Origin: Pelargonium tetragonum | Taxonomy: Eukaryota > Streptophyta > Magnoliopsida > Geraniales > Geraniaceae | Assembly (NCBI GenBank): GCA_036897445.1 | Contig: JAYMTL010000073.1 | Span: 1-64,000, forward strand | Direction of reading: 5' to 3' | DNA length: 64,000 nucleotides | Made by a program: the position numbers and the translations under genes | The notes under the pieces: model-generated | The model's input: only the letters and a program-made list of their open reading frames with translations | Database searches by the model: none | What the model was told of the DNA's origin: nothing | Shown here: one piece after another, positions 1 to 13,251 of the stretch | Numbering within the stretch: the first letter of the stretch is position 1 | How the letters are laid out: every line of letters starts with the position of its first letter

Positions 1-1830
1 TGTAATACTTATTCATTGTAAAACTAAATATACTTGTGAACAGAACCCTTTACTTTTTTTATTCACCCTTTGCTACTACTCTACTCTGAACTCGAAAAGT
101 GCTTAACGGGAAACTTACTGGAGTTCCCCTTTTATCAGTGGCAGCTATAAAACTACCCAAGGTAAACAAAAGAAATCCTGTTGTATTCCAGGACAATCTT
201 AGAAGGTTCAAAAGAGTTTCAAAGGGTATTTATTTCTTAAGTGTTTTTTCTTTCAAAGATACCGCAATGCTGGAATTTTCAAATTCCGTCAGTGCTAGTA
301 CTTGTTCTTTGTCGAGAAAGCCGTTTACAAATCTATTTATTGAGAAGTTCTTATACTAGGTTCACAAAAGGGTATGAGATATATTGAGTTTTATGCTATA
401 CTTTTAGCCATTAACGTAGATATTAAATTAAGAGGAATCCCAGGTATTTTTAAAGCCCAACCACATTTCTTTTTTAGAGAATCCCGACGTACTATGAATG
501 AAACTCAAATAACAATTTAGGTAAGCATTATATACTCTTTCTTTAGGGCAAGAGGGCAAGGAAAGTATTAACAAGGAGATTCTTCTAAATTTCCGAAAAC
601 GCAGCTTAAACCTACACTTTCCTTTTAGAAATCCCTAACTTAAAAAAGATTAAGGCATCGAAATTACCTGTTAAAAGGAACAGCTAACCTTGATGAATTC
701 AAATAGAGGATATCCCTTTGTTAATCCCGCAGTTTCTACTAGAACAAGTAAGGGATTTCTTTTAGTCAGGTAAGTGAGGGTGCCCTAATATTTGTTAAAG
801 CAGGGTTAAAAAGGGACCCGGGTTTTCTGAGATATGTTCCTTTAAGAGTTGTTATGCTTTCTCAATTCTAGAGGTCTCGGGTTTGTATTATCGCTGTTAG
901 AATGTGGTTTCTTTTCAAGTTTCCTTAGTAAGTTATGAAGGTTACTAGGATACTCTTGGGTTTTTTAGAGGAGTAGTTTTTACTAAAATATGGAATATAA
1001 ACTAAGTTTCCTTCACGACTTTTTATAGTCTATCAACCTAGAGCTCCTCCTAAATCCCAGACACCACGAGAAGCTCCCTGTTAGAATCTAATTTCGACAG
1101 AAAATGCTGGTTACTTTATTAAATTATAGCCTCCTTAATAGACCCCTGTTACTCGAACTCAAAGCACTCCTAATAAGTCCTGGAGCAAAAGTCTAAGTGG
1201 AAGGGCTCCTTTATATTTAAAAATCTAGTTCCATGCTAAGGAATACCTGTCAATATGAGCTTTGTATGATAGGGGTCTAGTTACAAAGTGGAGGGACGCG
1301 TGCGGAGCGTAGGATATCCTGAGTACTAAAAAGGGAAACAAGATTGTATAGAAGTTTTTGAGGATTCAATATAGTAAAGGGCTTGAAGTTAGATTGGGCT
1401 TTATCCAAGGCTGCCCGTGGGTGGTCAAGTACTCGATAAGTAGGGGAGTCTCTTGTGAACTGAAAAAGGGGAGACTTAGGTGTAATTACAAGAATTTCAA
1501 TTTATAGATTTGAGGCGGTATGCTGAAATTAGAGTCATAATAGGTATTGTACTGTGCTGTAATAAGTACTTGTGTACTAGGACTTTTAATAAATACAAAG
1601 CTGTAGATAGACCTTAAAAGCTGTGGAGGATAAGAGACACAAAAGGTGGAACCGTGGCTAAATGACTCGTTCGTATCGGGAGCTTCTTTTAGGAAACTAG
1701 ATCTTGTTAGCCCCTAAGTGTCATTAGAAAGCAAGGGCGCAGCCGAATCTGTTATTATACTTAAGAATTTCTAACAAGTCAAGGGGCTCCGATATGCTTT
1801 TACTATAGAACTTGCGCTATAAATATAAGG

Positions 1831-1857
1831 GTACTCCCGAGCCCTTCTTTTCCGGGA
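1831..1857. repeat. Hairpin, 7-bp arms
   Basis: The arms ACTCCCG and CGGGAGT are separated by 13 bases. They are GC-richer than the surroundings. No T-run terminator layout follows, so I give it no function. Confidence 0.4.
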
Positions 1858-2695
1858 GTGCTTGTAGAATCAATAAGCATTTTAAGTGTATCAAATGTAA
1901 TGTAACCCAGTTTTGGCCAATCTGCATTTAACTCGGCAGTTCATCCTTTTTATGAAATAACTTACGTAACCCAAACGCAGCTGCTAGGAAAGACTCTAGC
2001 ACACTTGCAATATAAATTTTCCACTAGAAATTTTGGAGTTCCTTAAAATCTTGTTATACTCCTATTTAGCACCAATGAGATTTCTTAAAGGGTTTTATTC
2101 AGATGCTTTTCAAAGAAGTTTGTATATTTTCAATAAGAAATATGAGGTGGGGTTAGTAAGGAAGTATGACGCTACATTTATCTTACTTTTCAGTAGGAGA
2201 TTCCCAGTATCAATATTAAAGGGGCCTTTAGATCCCTAAGCTTAGTCACTTGGATACGTGGAAATCTCGGGTATACCTAGGAAATACAAGTCTAATTAAA
2301 GTCGGTAAAGGGTCGACCATACTAATTAAAACATCCAGATCATAGCAGTATAAGAATAGGGAACTCTGTTTATTTGATGATTAAAGTTTAAAGTCAAGCT
2401 TGTTTTTACAAAATATCAACGGTTCAAAATAATAAACCCATAGCACGAGTAACCCATACGCTTTAGGAATTCTTTGTAAATATACTACCTACACGACATC
2501 TTTTTGGTAACAGAAACAGAGGAATTCCTTAAAATTCATACACTAAACGGAAAGGTATCCCCCAGATTGCGTAAAAATCGTTATAAAGTAACGGGTCAGG
2601 TATATAGGAAGCTTGCTTTTTCGGAGGTATTCCCTTCCCTCGCTTTATTGTTATTCTGATTACTCAAATAGAAACTTCTTTTATAGGTAGATAAA

Positions 2696-2720
2696 CTCAA
2701 AATTATCTTTTAATTTTGAG
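2696..2720. repeat. Perfect inverted repeat, 10-bp arms
   Basis: The arms CTCAAAATTA and TAATTTTGAG flank a 5-base loop TCTTT with no mismatch. At this base composition a 10-bp arm with a short loop is expected about once in the window, so it is only mildly unusual. Confidence 0.6.
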
Positions 2721-3787
2721 GCTTTCCTATATACCAAAGGAGCTTGAAGGAGACTTGCCTGTACATGTATTATATTTTATCAGGGCCGACCCGCTTTTTC
2801 AAAAAAACACCGTGGAAAAAACTCTATTGAGAATTTTAGCTATCTACTGGATTTTATCCTTAGTATAGAGCTGCAGCTTTTTTAAAAGAGCACTCTTATT
2901 TCTTCGAAAGGGTAAGAGCAACTCAAAAATTAGGGCAATTCAATTCATTTTATAGTTACAGTGTAAATTAAAAACGAGGGCCCTATAGGCTTCATACTTA
3001 ATATCTAGCAGCCCAAAAACAAGACTAAACACAAGAGGCTAAATCCTAACTTTTACCGAAGTTCACAAATTCTTTAATAGATCGCAGGCTTTTTTCCTTT
3101 ACTTTATAGGGTTCTTTGAATTCCGGTGCTATTTAATATTAATTGTAACTTGAACTGGAGAAACTTTAATAAAAACCTCTTTGAGTTATAGGGCAAAAAA
3201 GATAAGCATAAGGAAAGTGCGCCCGTGTTCTAGCGTAAAAAGGTAAACGATATTCAATTTGTTGTTAGAGCGTACGCAAGCTATAGCTCTCCTTCAGGAA
3301 AAGGTTTTTTGTACAGGTAGGTTTATTATCTCATTTCCCAGGATTCCTTTACAGTAAGAAAAACTATAAACTTAAAGTTCTGGAAAACTTTGAGGGGTAC
3401 CTTATATAGTCAGTGTTATACCTTACTTCAATTGAAAAATGTCAAGTAATTAATATAGGGTAGGACCCGCCAGTATATAAGTATATAAAATACAAAACGA
3501 TGTCTTTGTAGCAGCGTGATAACGAGATTTAAAGGCACCCCGGTTTAGCCTGTATTTTTTTTTACTTTTTAGTTTATTTATAGTAATTCCTTCTTTATCC
3601 TGCAAGTTTAACAAGATTCAGACCCATGCAATTTAAATTTAGATTATTATCTATCTTTACAAAGGACAAGGTGCTTACGTAGGCAGTCTTAGAATTGATA
3701 AGAATTAAGGGTTTTGCTAGGTACTCGAGAAAGGTAAAAAAAGAAAACATCCACAAGCCATTACCTCGTGCCATAAAGGCCGTACAA

Positions 3788-3814
3788 CCGCTTGAATTTT
3801 TAATTAAAAAGCGG
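3788..3814. repeat. Quasi-palindrome around TTTTTAATTAAAAA
   Basis: A perfect 14-bp palindrome at 3797-3810 is flanked by CCGC on the left and GCGG on the right. Five extra bases on the left side interrupt the outer symmetry. This layout is typical of a palindrome that has gained or lost bases on one arm. Confidence 0.5.
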
Positions 3815-4318
3815 AGACTTATTAACTACTTAACGGAATAAAAGAATCAAAAATTCTAGGTAAACAAGGGCAATTCCTGTACTTACAAGAATTCTTTCTG
3901 GGAACTCTTCATACAAAGTGTTTTTTTCTTGGGTATAGGCACAAGGCTAAAAAGACCCCGCTCTAAACGCTAAAGATATCCTAAAAATTAGACTATTCTC
4001 TATGCTAAACTACAAGTCCGAACATAGGAGTAACTAGAAAGATATTCATATGCAGTAACTTTACTTGAGGGCAAAGCTAGGGAGCATACTCAAAGGATTC
4101 CAGTGTAAGTTAGTGCCTGCGTAATTTGAGCACTTTTAGCTTTTACAAGGAATCGCGTAGGAAAATAAACTCTGTATTCCTTAGGATTAAAATAAGGAAT
4201 TTTTTTTAGTACAAGTCCTTTTTGGAGTAAAGAAAGCTTGCGCTTTGGGATTTACCCAATCTTGAATCCGCGTATATTTTTTAAAGGAATTTGGTTAAAC
4301 ATATACATAGCGGAACTG

Positions 4319-4328
4319 ACACACACAC
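4319..4328. repeat. Short AC microsatellite
   Basis: Five AC units survive intact in a background otherwise depleted of CA. A tract this short would normally have lost some CA to RIP, so it may be younger than the surrounding mutation, or simply spared. Confidence 0.5.
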
Positions 4329-6189
4329 AAAACTAACCCCTAGGATTACAATTATGAGTTCTACATTCGCTAGTCTCTGGTAAATCCTACCAAGGCAACG
4401 AATCCCTTATTATAAACACTCGATGGATAAGGAGTCCCTTGTTATTTTTAAGAGAAAGGAGCACTTTACTTGCTTTAGCACAACTTTCTTAAATTCATTA
4501 ACTAAAAAGTTTTATCTACCGGATTAACCCTGTAGGGCCAGGGAAGTTTCTCTCGAAATTAAATTCACAAGATCTAGAAGAGTCTACTCCACAACTTTCC
4601 CGCATATATTTGTCACAAGGCTTTTAGCCCTAAACTTTTGTAAAGGGCTCTTCCTTGACCTGATCTGAGATTTTAAGCCTCTCTCGTCTCGGTTTCCCCT
4701 CAACTCTTAACTTGAAATATGTACAATGTACAGCACTTTTGTTCTTATTAATTTTTTGTTAAAAAAACATTTTTGGGATTTCTTTCACTGGAAACATTAA
4801 GCCCGGGTTTCAGAAAAAGGATTACTCCTCTATATTTATCTTTTACGCTCTGCTCCTTCTCGCGAATTCCTTTTTGTGCTTTGTTGAAGTTATTACTTCT
4901 TCCAGAGCTTTTAAAATACCTCTGTTTCTCTACAAATATAACGAGGGTGCCCTTTTTCCAAGGAATAGATAAAGGGCCTAATTTGAAACGAAACTAAGAC
5001 TTTTTTGAATGAAATTGTACTGTAGGAATACGTCTCTATATTTATATTACATCTAAAGCTTTAGAACCAGTAAGGTCGCATAAAAGCATTAGGGATACTT
5101 CACTAAACCAGATAGCTACGCTAAGAAAGACTTCTTTTAATCCTGCGAAAAAGACTCTCTGAAAAATTCAAAACATAGCTCCTTAAGATAATAAAAAGGA
5201 CGAGAAAGACTTTAAAAACTCAACCCTGGGGGGTCGCCGTTAGAATCCTTTAAACCCCACAAAAAGACCTCTGTTAGCAAGATGTTATCCTCGCAAATAA
5301 AAAAGTCAAAGCTCAATACTTCGGACTCTTAATCATTAAGGTTACCCTGCGGAGGGAACTGTAATTTACGATTTCTAACAGGGCTTATATTCCTAGAAAG
5401 TGTATCCCAAGTGCTCCGTGAAAGGCAGCATGTTGAATTGACCTGAGATTTTACTAAACTTCCTCTATTTTCAGAATTAACCCTTTAATTGTGAATCTTA
5501 GTATAATATAAACCGGGTGAAAGTTTCATAGTGGTAGTAAAAATTTCATTTCTAATAAGTCGCCCCTTAGTATTTTTCTTTTTTGTATCCCTACGGGTAC
5601 CTGAACGTTTTAGGCAAGAATTAGAAACTTTAGCCTTATTCAATCAAGCTGCTTGAAAGTCTAGTTCTAGTAACAGCTATAACTCTCTTAGTCTTTGTCG
5701 GAAACTTCTTACTTTTAATAGTACAGATCACTAACTTGTTTATTTTTAACTTACTCGTGTTGTTAATCCTATTGTTAAGACTCTCCTTAGGTTTCTATTA
5801 CACTTATTTTACAGGAGTAACAAAAAGGAATTAGATAATCCACTAAAAGCTTCTTGAAAATAAAAGCATATAACTCTAAGGAATACTTCCAAATAGGAGG
5901 CTTTGTGTTCTGCATTATGGTATACCCCAGGTTTTAACTACACAATATTTTATAAGAGCTCTCACTCTAAAAAGAAATTCCTCAACATTGATGCACACCC
6001 TAAAATTATAGGGACCCCTCCTTAGTGCTATATCTCTCTGAAGTAGAGTTACGTAATCCCTTAGATAAAGAATCTGCGTCTCCAAAATACGGAAGTACTG
6101 TGTGAAGCCTAGTAAACCACAGTAAATTAAACTCCTAAGCACCTCCCTAATTGAGACCTTATACTTTTTAAAGGAAGCTATGACCCCAA

Positions 6190-6545
6190 AAAAGCATAGG
6201 TTCTAATCTCACCGCTTACTGACTTACCCCCACCATCTCCTTCTTACTTTCTAAATCTTAATAAATAATACCTATCTTCAGCTATACTCTGTATCTTATT
6301 CATTATAGCTATAATAAGGTTCTCTACCTTGATAGCTGCTATATAACCTGCCTTAGTGCAGCCTTTGTAGCTAGTATAGTTTTCCTATTGTATAGTTAGT
6401 CGTAAGAGGGGTATATAATAGATATAGATAGTAGTTTATATTAGAATATAGGTATTATATATAGTCTTGTTGTTTTGTTATAGACACTATTAAGTATAGT
6501 TATAGTAGTTCTATTGTTCGTATTCCTCTTTTGCGTATGATTTCC
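6190..6545. mobile_element. Decayed element patch, TG kept and CA lost
   Basis: TG is common on the plus strand (about 14) while CA is rare (about 4), so mutation fell mainly on plus-strand C. On the minus strand 6247-6384 is open for about 46 codons and includes the words KVENL and MNKIQS, which look more protein-like than the chance frames elsewhere. I do not recognise the family. The patch resembles, in inverted orientation and only weakly, the A-rich blocks at 33841-34640 and 53850-54660. It is broken, and looks old. Confidence 0.4.
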
Positions 6546-7010
6546 TATATGTTTTATGTTTTTCATCTTCTTCTGAAACTACACTTATTCTAGGCCTTGC
6601 CCTTAACTTTCCGGGCAGGAATATCCGATACTGTAAAACATTATTCTAATTTGTAAGCACACCTCTCTAACCTTTCAAATTACCTTCGAAATCCTTACTC
6701 TCTTGTAAAACCTAAACTCAGTTCTCATTAATTAGCGGAAACCCTCCGCTTAGCTATACCTGCTTTCTTTAAAGCTATCATACCTATCCACGCCTTTATT
6801 AGTATCTATCTCTACCTTCTTAGTCTAGAAGTACTCATGATATCCCGAAAACTTCTAATTAACTTCTTTTGTTACTCTTGCTAACACCTGGAAAACTTGG
6901 AAACAGAAAGAAGAAAACAACTCCCTAGCTCTATCTTGTCTTTATTTTCGGTAATCGGAAACCCTGTAAACCAACGGACTTCCACTAAACCCTATTCTTT
7001 TCGAGGTGAG
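6546..7010. other. C/T-rich degenerate stretch beside decayed element
   Basis: This pyrimidine-rich DNA continues from the strand-biased patch before it and grades into symmetric RIP sequence after about 7010. It includes a small hairpin at about 6734-6750 with arms AGCGGA and TCCGCT. No gene is seen. It may be the far part of the same decayed element. Confidence 0.35.
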
Positions 7011-10000
7011 ACTTTCTTCGGATATATAGAAAAGTGCTAGCCAAGAAACTTTCCTGAATTATAGCTTTTCTGAAAGTGAGGCATCTTGTCAATTTTACAT
7101 CTAGAGGGGTTTCTCTTTATAGGGTGGACGAGTTCTTATGGGAAAATTTAGATACTAAAATAAGAATTGCAAGTTCTTAAATTTACTGTTATATAAAGTG
7201 GAATAAAAAAGCACATATTATAAGAACCCCTCATTCCCTGCTTTTCTAAGCAAATCCCTAATAAAAGAACCTGGAAAGAAGATTGATCCTAACCTAAATG
7301 TGAAAAGAAGACTCCTATATCCTATAATTGGACTCCTTTTGAGTCCTGGGTTATTAGACTGACTTTATTAAAATGGATTTTATTCCTTACGCCTTGTTTA
7401 GTTAATTTAGCGAAAACTTGTAATTCTAATTTAATAGAATCTCTCCATCTAAATATCTAAAGAACCCTTACTCTATTTACTAGAACTTCCTAAATACAGA
7501 ACTCTAAAAGATGGAGCTGGAGCATTGTACGTTTTGAACCTGTCACACAAAGAATAATAAGGGCTGTCGCACCTCAAGTATGCGCCCTCATGTGTTAACA
7601 AGATCTTATAGCTAAAAATCTGGGACAAGGGTATATTATATATAAGAAAATGACGAGGACCCCTTAGAGCATAACGGACTCTCCATGATGTAGATAGAGT
7701 CTAGGGATTTTCATTAGTTACGGAAACACTTCTTCTAAGGATTCTCTGGAAAATGTAGATTTATATCGGACGAGAGGTATCCTACTTAGGAAGAATAAAG
7801 GGAATCTTATACAGTAGAGCTAGGACTTGTAATATATGAATATGAATGCCGCTTTCTTTTCCTTTCCGAATGTGTGTGGATAACCCCTTAATTTTTAGAG
7901 TTTCTTTGCTCGATATTCTATAGAAAAAGGTCATTAATATAAATGCAGTAAAATGAAGACTAAATTATACCTGAGAAGAGGGGATAACCCGTATTTTAGC
8001 GCACGCTGGAGGCCTTGGAATCGTTGTTATAATAAAAACCTATTACAAATCCCAATAGCCCCTTAAATTGTTGTATCTAGTCAAAGTGATAAAGCTGCCC
8101 TATTAAACCTATAACCTTATAAATTAGACAAAGTAGTTCCATTAACAATTGAGAGTTGCTTAAGCTTCTTCTATTTTACCGGTGTCCAAGTTTCTTATAC
8201 CTTTCGCGAAGGACTTCGACCTCAACTTTTATTAAAAAAGGGGACCCTAATAACACCCTAACCGACCCCAGTTTTTTATTTCCGGCTTTTTTAATGGAAG
8301 CCTTCTTTTTTTTACAGGTAATTAGACCAAAGACAAGGAATTTCTACAAGATGGGGTAGTAAATCCTGTTTAGTTCACCTAAGGAAAAGTGTCTGTTCAT
8401 TTCATGTAAGATTTAATAAGGTTTATCTAAAAAAATCTTATATCCCGCTTAAATAAAAAGTTTTATGTGCTGTGCTATCTATAATGGAGTATCCCCTCTA
8501 AAAAATAAGAGATGCACCCTATACAAGGCCTATGTTAAATATTCCTATACTTAAACCCAAAAAGCAAATCAAATAAAGGGATAGGTGCCCCGTACTCAGG
8601 AGAGCCCCTTATTATTGTAAGACAATTCTTCTTGTTAAGTCCGTAAAACCCAGTTTCTGCAGAATTTAAAAAGTTAAGTGGAGTCATGTAAGTTTCTGGG
8701 GAAGCCCCGAGAAAGAAAAAACACCCTACCAGAAATGTACTCTTTAAGCAAGATTAGATAAGAATTTTGCTGTTCGATTTAATCTTCCTTTGACAGTTCT
8801 AAATAAGGCGTTTGTTAAAATATATAAAGGGATCCGAAGTAAGACTCGCTTTGTTCTTTTCTACAACTTTGGCTCCATTATCCTTGGGAATAAAAAGCAT
8901 CGCCGCATCCACAAGTGTTGTAAGCTTTAGGTCAAGAGTACCCCATTAATTTATATGAATTTATTCGTTATTTTCCTAAAGTATAACATTAGAATCGCTT
9001 TAGTATATCTACTTTCTTCGTCGGAATACTTTCGTCTTAGACTATTGACTTTGACTTTTTTATCTGAAATAACTCTCTACAAACTACCCTTATACAGCCT
9101 CGGTGTTCATGCTTTGAAGTAAGTACATACGTAATATAATATAGACCACATTACCCACTTAATTTACGCTATTTTCAAGCTGAAGGATTTCCACAAGGGA
9201 ATAAAGTACCGAATATAGAGAAAAGGAGAACAACAATAGGTTGTATAAGTTAATAAAGAGATGTCTCGAAAATCGTTTATTGATAACAGAAAACTAAACT
9301 AAGGTACTGTTGCACTTTCTATTTTTCACCGGACTTTTTTTGTAAGTAAATTCAAAAAAAAAAAGCTTCTGTCCTATAACTCCCGTTTGAATAACTCTTA
9401 AATATCTCGTAAGCTGGAAAGAGAGTTTACTCTCTTTTGTGTGTGTTAAAGATTTGTAACCGCAAGTAAAAAAAAAATCATCCTAGGTTTAGAAAGGGAT
9501 TACCTTATAAAGGAGGGTCCGAGTTCCATAAAATTCATTATCCAAATTCTTCTCAAGATGTAGTGGGGTCTACTTTAAAAATTTCAGGACCTCTAAGTAT
9601 AGTATACTAGGCCCTCTTTTCTTATATCTCCAAAGTCTCCAAGTATGTACAACTCAGTTCTAATTTATAGCAGCTAAAAGCCAAAAAAACCTGCTATAAT
9701 CCACTAAGGCAGCATAGGTATATAACTAGACAGCACTTTTTTACTAAGAGTAGTTTGAAAACTCCCGACCAATAGCCAAAGGAAATAAAACAAACTGCCG
9801 TCGAGACTTAATAGGATCCAGATATAGCTTCTGGATTTCTTTCCTTCATTTTGATAGAGCTTTCTAGTGAAACCCTTTATACAACCTTTTTTTATTGTTT
9901 ACATTGAGTAAATTCTTAGGAGTTTTTTCTATTTTCTTTTCTACTATTGCTTTTTTCACGGGATTCTCGTACCGAAAGTAAAGCACTTAACTTAGTAGGG

Positions 10001-11535
10001 TATACTTCTTCTGAAATATTATACAGTCCCGAGAGTCCTCTTTAGGAAAGACTTTTCCAAAAAATGTTAACACAAGCCCTTTCATTATATGGAAGCTCCT
10101 CTTGCTATAACATTGTAGTTGACACCTTTCTGGAAAATAAGACTCATTAATGGATAATTTAGGATTTGAAGGGCTCCTTTTCCGGGTATATCCTATTTAG
10201 AGGTGCACTCACTATAGCCAAGAAATGTAAAGAAATCCTTACTTTTTATAAACAAAAAGGAATTCCTCACTTAAGAATTTGAATATCTATAATCTTTTGA
10301 AGAGGATCCTTTACAGTTAATAAGAAAAGTAATACATATCGTTTGAACAATCCCTAAGTTATTCTCTGGAAAATTTTATCCTCAGTTCCTCTCGATTTAG
10401 GACATTCCTAGAGCCCCTTCCCTTAGTAAGAAACCAACAGGATAAGACTTCTTAAGAAATATAGGATAGCCAGATTCCTTTAGCCTTTGTTTTTTAACGT
10501 TCTCAGAGTTTTGTAACAAGGTAAGCTAGGGATACCTTATTGAGTCGAGATTTTGCTGCCTTTACAGTTCCCTTTAATTCACGAAGTTAGTAATACGAGC
10601 ACAATACAGCCGGGAAAGCTTAGGTAAATGTAGTCAGGAAGCATAAAAGAATTTTTTGAATAGGGTTTCAATTCTTGCTTAACAACAGAGTTTTCAATAT
10701 TATAGAAAAGTGTTTTATAGAAATTCAGAAGTAGATTGGTTTTCTGTTTCTGGTTAGTAGGCTTTCATAAGGCAAGTCAATTAAAGGAGTTCTTACTAGT
10801 TGAGGAAAAGTCCGGAGGATTTCTCTTTTTTTTGTGTCTCTGTATTCTGATTAAAGGTAATTAATTCCCGGCGAAGAGAATAGGGTAGGTTTATGTAGAG
10901 CCTGAAGTATAGAGTGCTTGTTTTCTTATCTTTCTGATCAAGTTGTAATTGTAATAAAAAGGATCTTTCTGACTTATCGGACTTGGGAAATATAGGAATA
11001 CTCATATAGAAAGCTTTTCAAATTCCTTATGGTTTTCCGGGATTTTTAGGGAATAGATAATTGTCTACTAACTAACACTAACAAAGGGGAGTGCCTATAA
11101 ACCTAAGAAGTATAGAAGTAAAGGTTGCTTTTGTGTTCCTGAGTTTACTGGGTTTCCAGTTTCTGATTCTGGATAATTAAAAAGAGTGCCTCCTGCTTTT
11201 AGTACAAGGTAACTTTACTTGTTGGACTTTTTAGGGGTGTTTAAGTGGATACTACAGGGTTCCCGGGTTTCTAGATTTCCTTCTTAGGAGTACGTACTAA
11301 GAAAAGGGGTAGGAACTCTAAAACAAGATGAGTAATTAATTTCTTAACGAAGAGCAAGACTCTGGGAATCGATCAAATGTTAAGTCGTTGGTAATAAGAA
11401 GGGATGGTTATTAGGTTAGCAGCTGGAGAGGGAATACTGGTTGGGCTTGGACTTTCATTGAACAGCTTTCAAGGATGAAAGTGTACCTTAGTTTAGGACT
11501 ACTTACAGAGTATCCTTACAGTTGAGTTATTATCT
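7011..11535. other. RIP-degenerate noncoding stretch
   Basis: I see no gene. Open frames are at most 69 codons and carry no motif. One perfect short hairpin lies at 9418-9437. From about 10620 to 11500 the plus strand becomes somewhat G-rich with more TG than CA, suggesting a mildly strand-biased history just before the un-mutated island at 11536. Confidence 0.55.
9418..9437. repeat. Perfect inverted repeat, 9-bp arms
   Basis: AAAGAGAGT and ACTCTCTTT are separated by only two bases. It has no mismatch and no obvious partner feature. Confidence 0.55.
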
Positions 11536-11765
11536 ATAGCATAATACCAACTTCCCATCGCTAGCACTTACCTTCTTTCCAACCATGACCTATTCCACTC
11601 CCAACTGACAGCTTTGACAGTACCAGTTCCACTGACAGCTCCTAACAACTGTACCATCTATTGACCAGCTAGTGTGCACCATCCCAACTTCCTTGTCCAG
11701 CTCTCCAGCCTGTGTTGCTGACGTATTGATTGCTTCACCAACATGACCTAAGATAAAAAAAAGAA
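11536..11765. other. Island with normal CA/TG content (escaped RIP)
   Basis: In this stretch CA+TG is about 40 against AC+GT about 32 (ratio near 1.25), and TA/AT is about 1.1. Both differ sharply from the flanks. It is therefore younger than the RIP around it, or was too short or single-copy to be targeted. The 10-mer ACTGACAGCT occurs twice, at 11604 and 11631, within a small imperfect duplication. The minus strand is open across 11590-11799 (69 codons, Cys/Trp/Gln-rich at its end), and just beyond it, near 11572, reads a donor-like AAGGTAAGTG. The plus strand also has open runs. I recognise no protein. A short transposable element, a captured gene fragment or a noncoding exon are all possible. 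Confidence 0.55.
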
Positions 11766-13114
11766 GACTTTGACTTTTGACTACAAAAGTAATTCTCAAG
11801 TACCTAGCGACTCCTCTATTTACTAAACCTTACTAACACGAGCCAGTTTTCTAGGACAGTACTAAAGCCAGGGAAGTAGCTACAAAAAAAGTATAAAGGA
11901 TAATATGTTTCCGACTAAGGTATATGTATAAAAAGCAATCGCAGAGAGTGCTTTCTTGTTTCAGGAATTTGAAGAGTAAAAGGCCCTCCGAAAGGATAAG
12001 TTTCAGTATCTAATTGAGGATAACTGGAGTTCAGGTCGCACTCTTAATTCAAAGTGTCTCGGCGGTTAAATTCTATTTCTTCCATTAAGCCAGACCGGCA
12101 AAGTCAAAGTGTGTCTAGATCTGTATATTAGCTATAGGGAATCCACTAAAAAATTGCCTTTTAAGTTAGTGTAATTTTGAGATCAACCGCTTTCTTAGGG
12201 CTATTCCATGTTATAGTAAATAGGCTACTACTTTTAGAACTGCGATAAGCACACGATAAGTAAGGGTAAGATAGGGCATCAATTGTAGATATGTGGGTCC
12301 CTTATTTTATTTGTATAGAATTCCGGGTAAGAGTTTAGAGCGGATTCCTTAGGGAGCTCTCATAAACCTATTTGTTAAATCTAAATGTTTTCGAACCAAG
12401 CAGTCAAATTTAGTTTTGGAAGTCTTGATCTTATAACAAGGTTGTATAGTAGTGTGTAAGTTCTAATTATTCTACAATATCTTATTGAACAGAAGGAATA
12501 CCTTTTGGGGCAGTGTAACCCTGTAACCGTAAGTACAAAAAGTATAAATCCTAGTATAAAATAATCTCAATTATGAAGTGGTAAATCAACAGTCTTAGCA
12601 AGCAGCATGCGAGGGTTCGAACCGCTTTTATTCCATTCATGATAAGGTAATTTAGAATAAACGGAGGGCTCCTTATTTACTTTACTAAGAATTTATTTTT
12701 AAATAGTACAATTATTTGCTTAGATATCCTTGTAAAGTAAAATAGTAAAGTCAATGCAATTTATACTAATCTTTCTTAACTTTTGGGATGTAAATTGGGG
12801 CTAGTCATCGGAGCGTAAAGATATAGATATAACCAGACTTTTAATCTACAAAGGTTTAGGCCCTTATTCGCAGGAATATTTTATGGACCTGATTACATAA
12901 GCTATATCCAATTGATCATAAGAGTATCCTGTGGAAATATGGAGATAACAATATTTAAATTTCAGTTTTTAATTCGCGAAGTCTTTCTCAGTGCTTTGTT
13001 CTATACTCAATCAAGTTAGGTCTATTTCAGGGGCTTAACACAATTCTAATTTCACAAGAGGATAAAATTAGACAAAGTGACAGTTTTTAGCTATATTTAA
13101 AGGATATAATTCGA

Positions 13115-13130
13115 AATTGCTCAAGCAATT
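13115..13130. repeat. Short inverted repeat AATTGCT / AGCAATT
   Basis: The 7-bp arms are separated by two bases. The same word AAGCAATT/AATTGCTT forms the second hairpin at 18813-18841, in the opposite order. It is probably a coincidence, but the shared word is noted. Confidence 0.4.
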
Positions 13131-13241
13131 CTTGTTCAAAAAAGTATAATACAGGTATAATTAATAGAGTCGTTTACTATATATTTAGAAGCTTATATAG
13201 CGGAACAAATTACAAAAAGAAATGCCCCCTATTTACTTTTT

Positions 13242-13251
13242 GGGGGGGGGG
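13242..13251 (+). repeat. Run of ten G
   Basis: A homopolymer of ten G follows five T, with C5 about a dozen bases upstream and GGGG three bases downstream. With G near 18%, such a run is expected far less than once in 64 kb. Runs of G are poor RIP targets on the complementary strand (CpC), which helps explain survival but not origin. Confidence 0.7.

Larger units (their letters stand above)
1..6189. other. RIP-degenerate noncoding stretch
   Basis: I see no gene here. Open frames are at most 86 codons and show no family motif. The stretch carries scattered hairpins (1831-1857, 2696-2720, 3788-3814) and one short AC microsatellite near 4319. Mutation looks symmetric, since both CA and TG are depleted. 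It is probably old mobile-element DNA whose family can no longer be read. Confidence 0.6.

Noticed and set aside
12570-12640. tRNA-like stretch with GGTTCGAACC and an AGTGGTAAATCA D-loop-like word
   Set aside because: The D stem and anticodon stem do not pair and the T stem has a mismatch, so no cloverleaf can be drawn. At best it is a relic.
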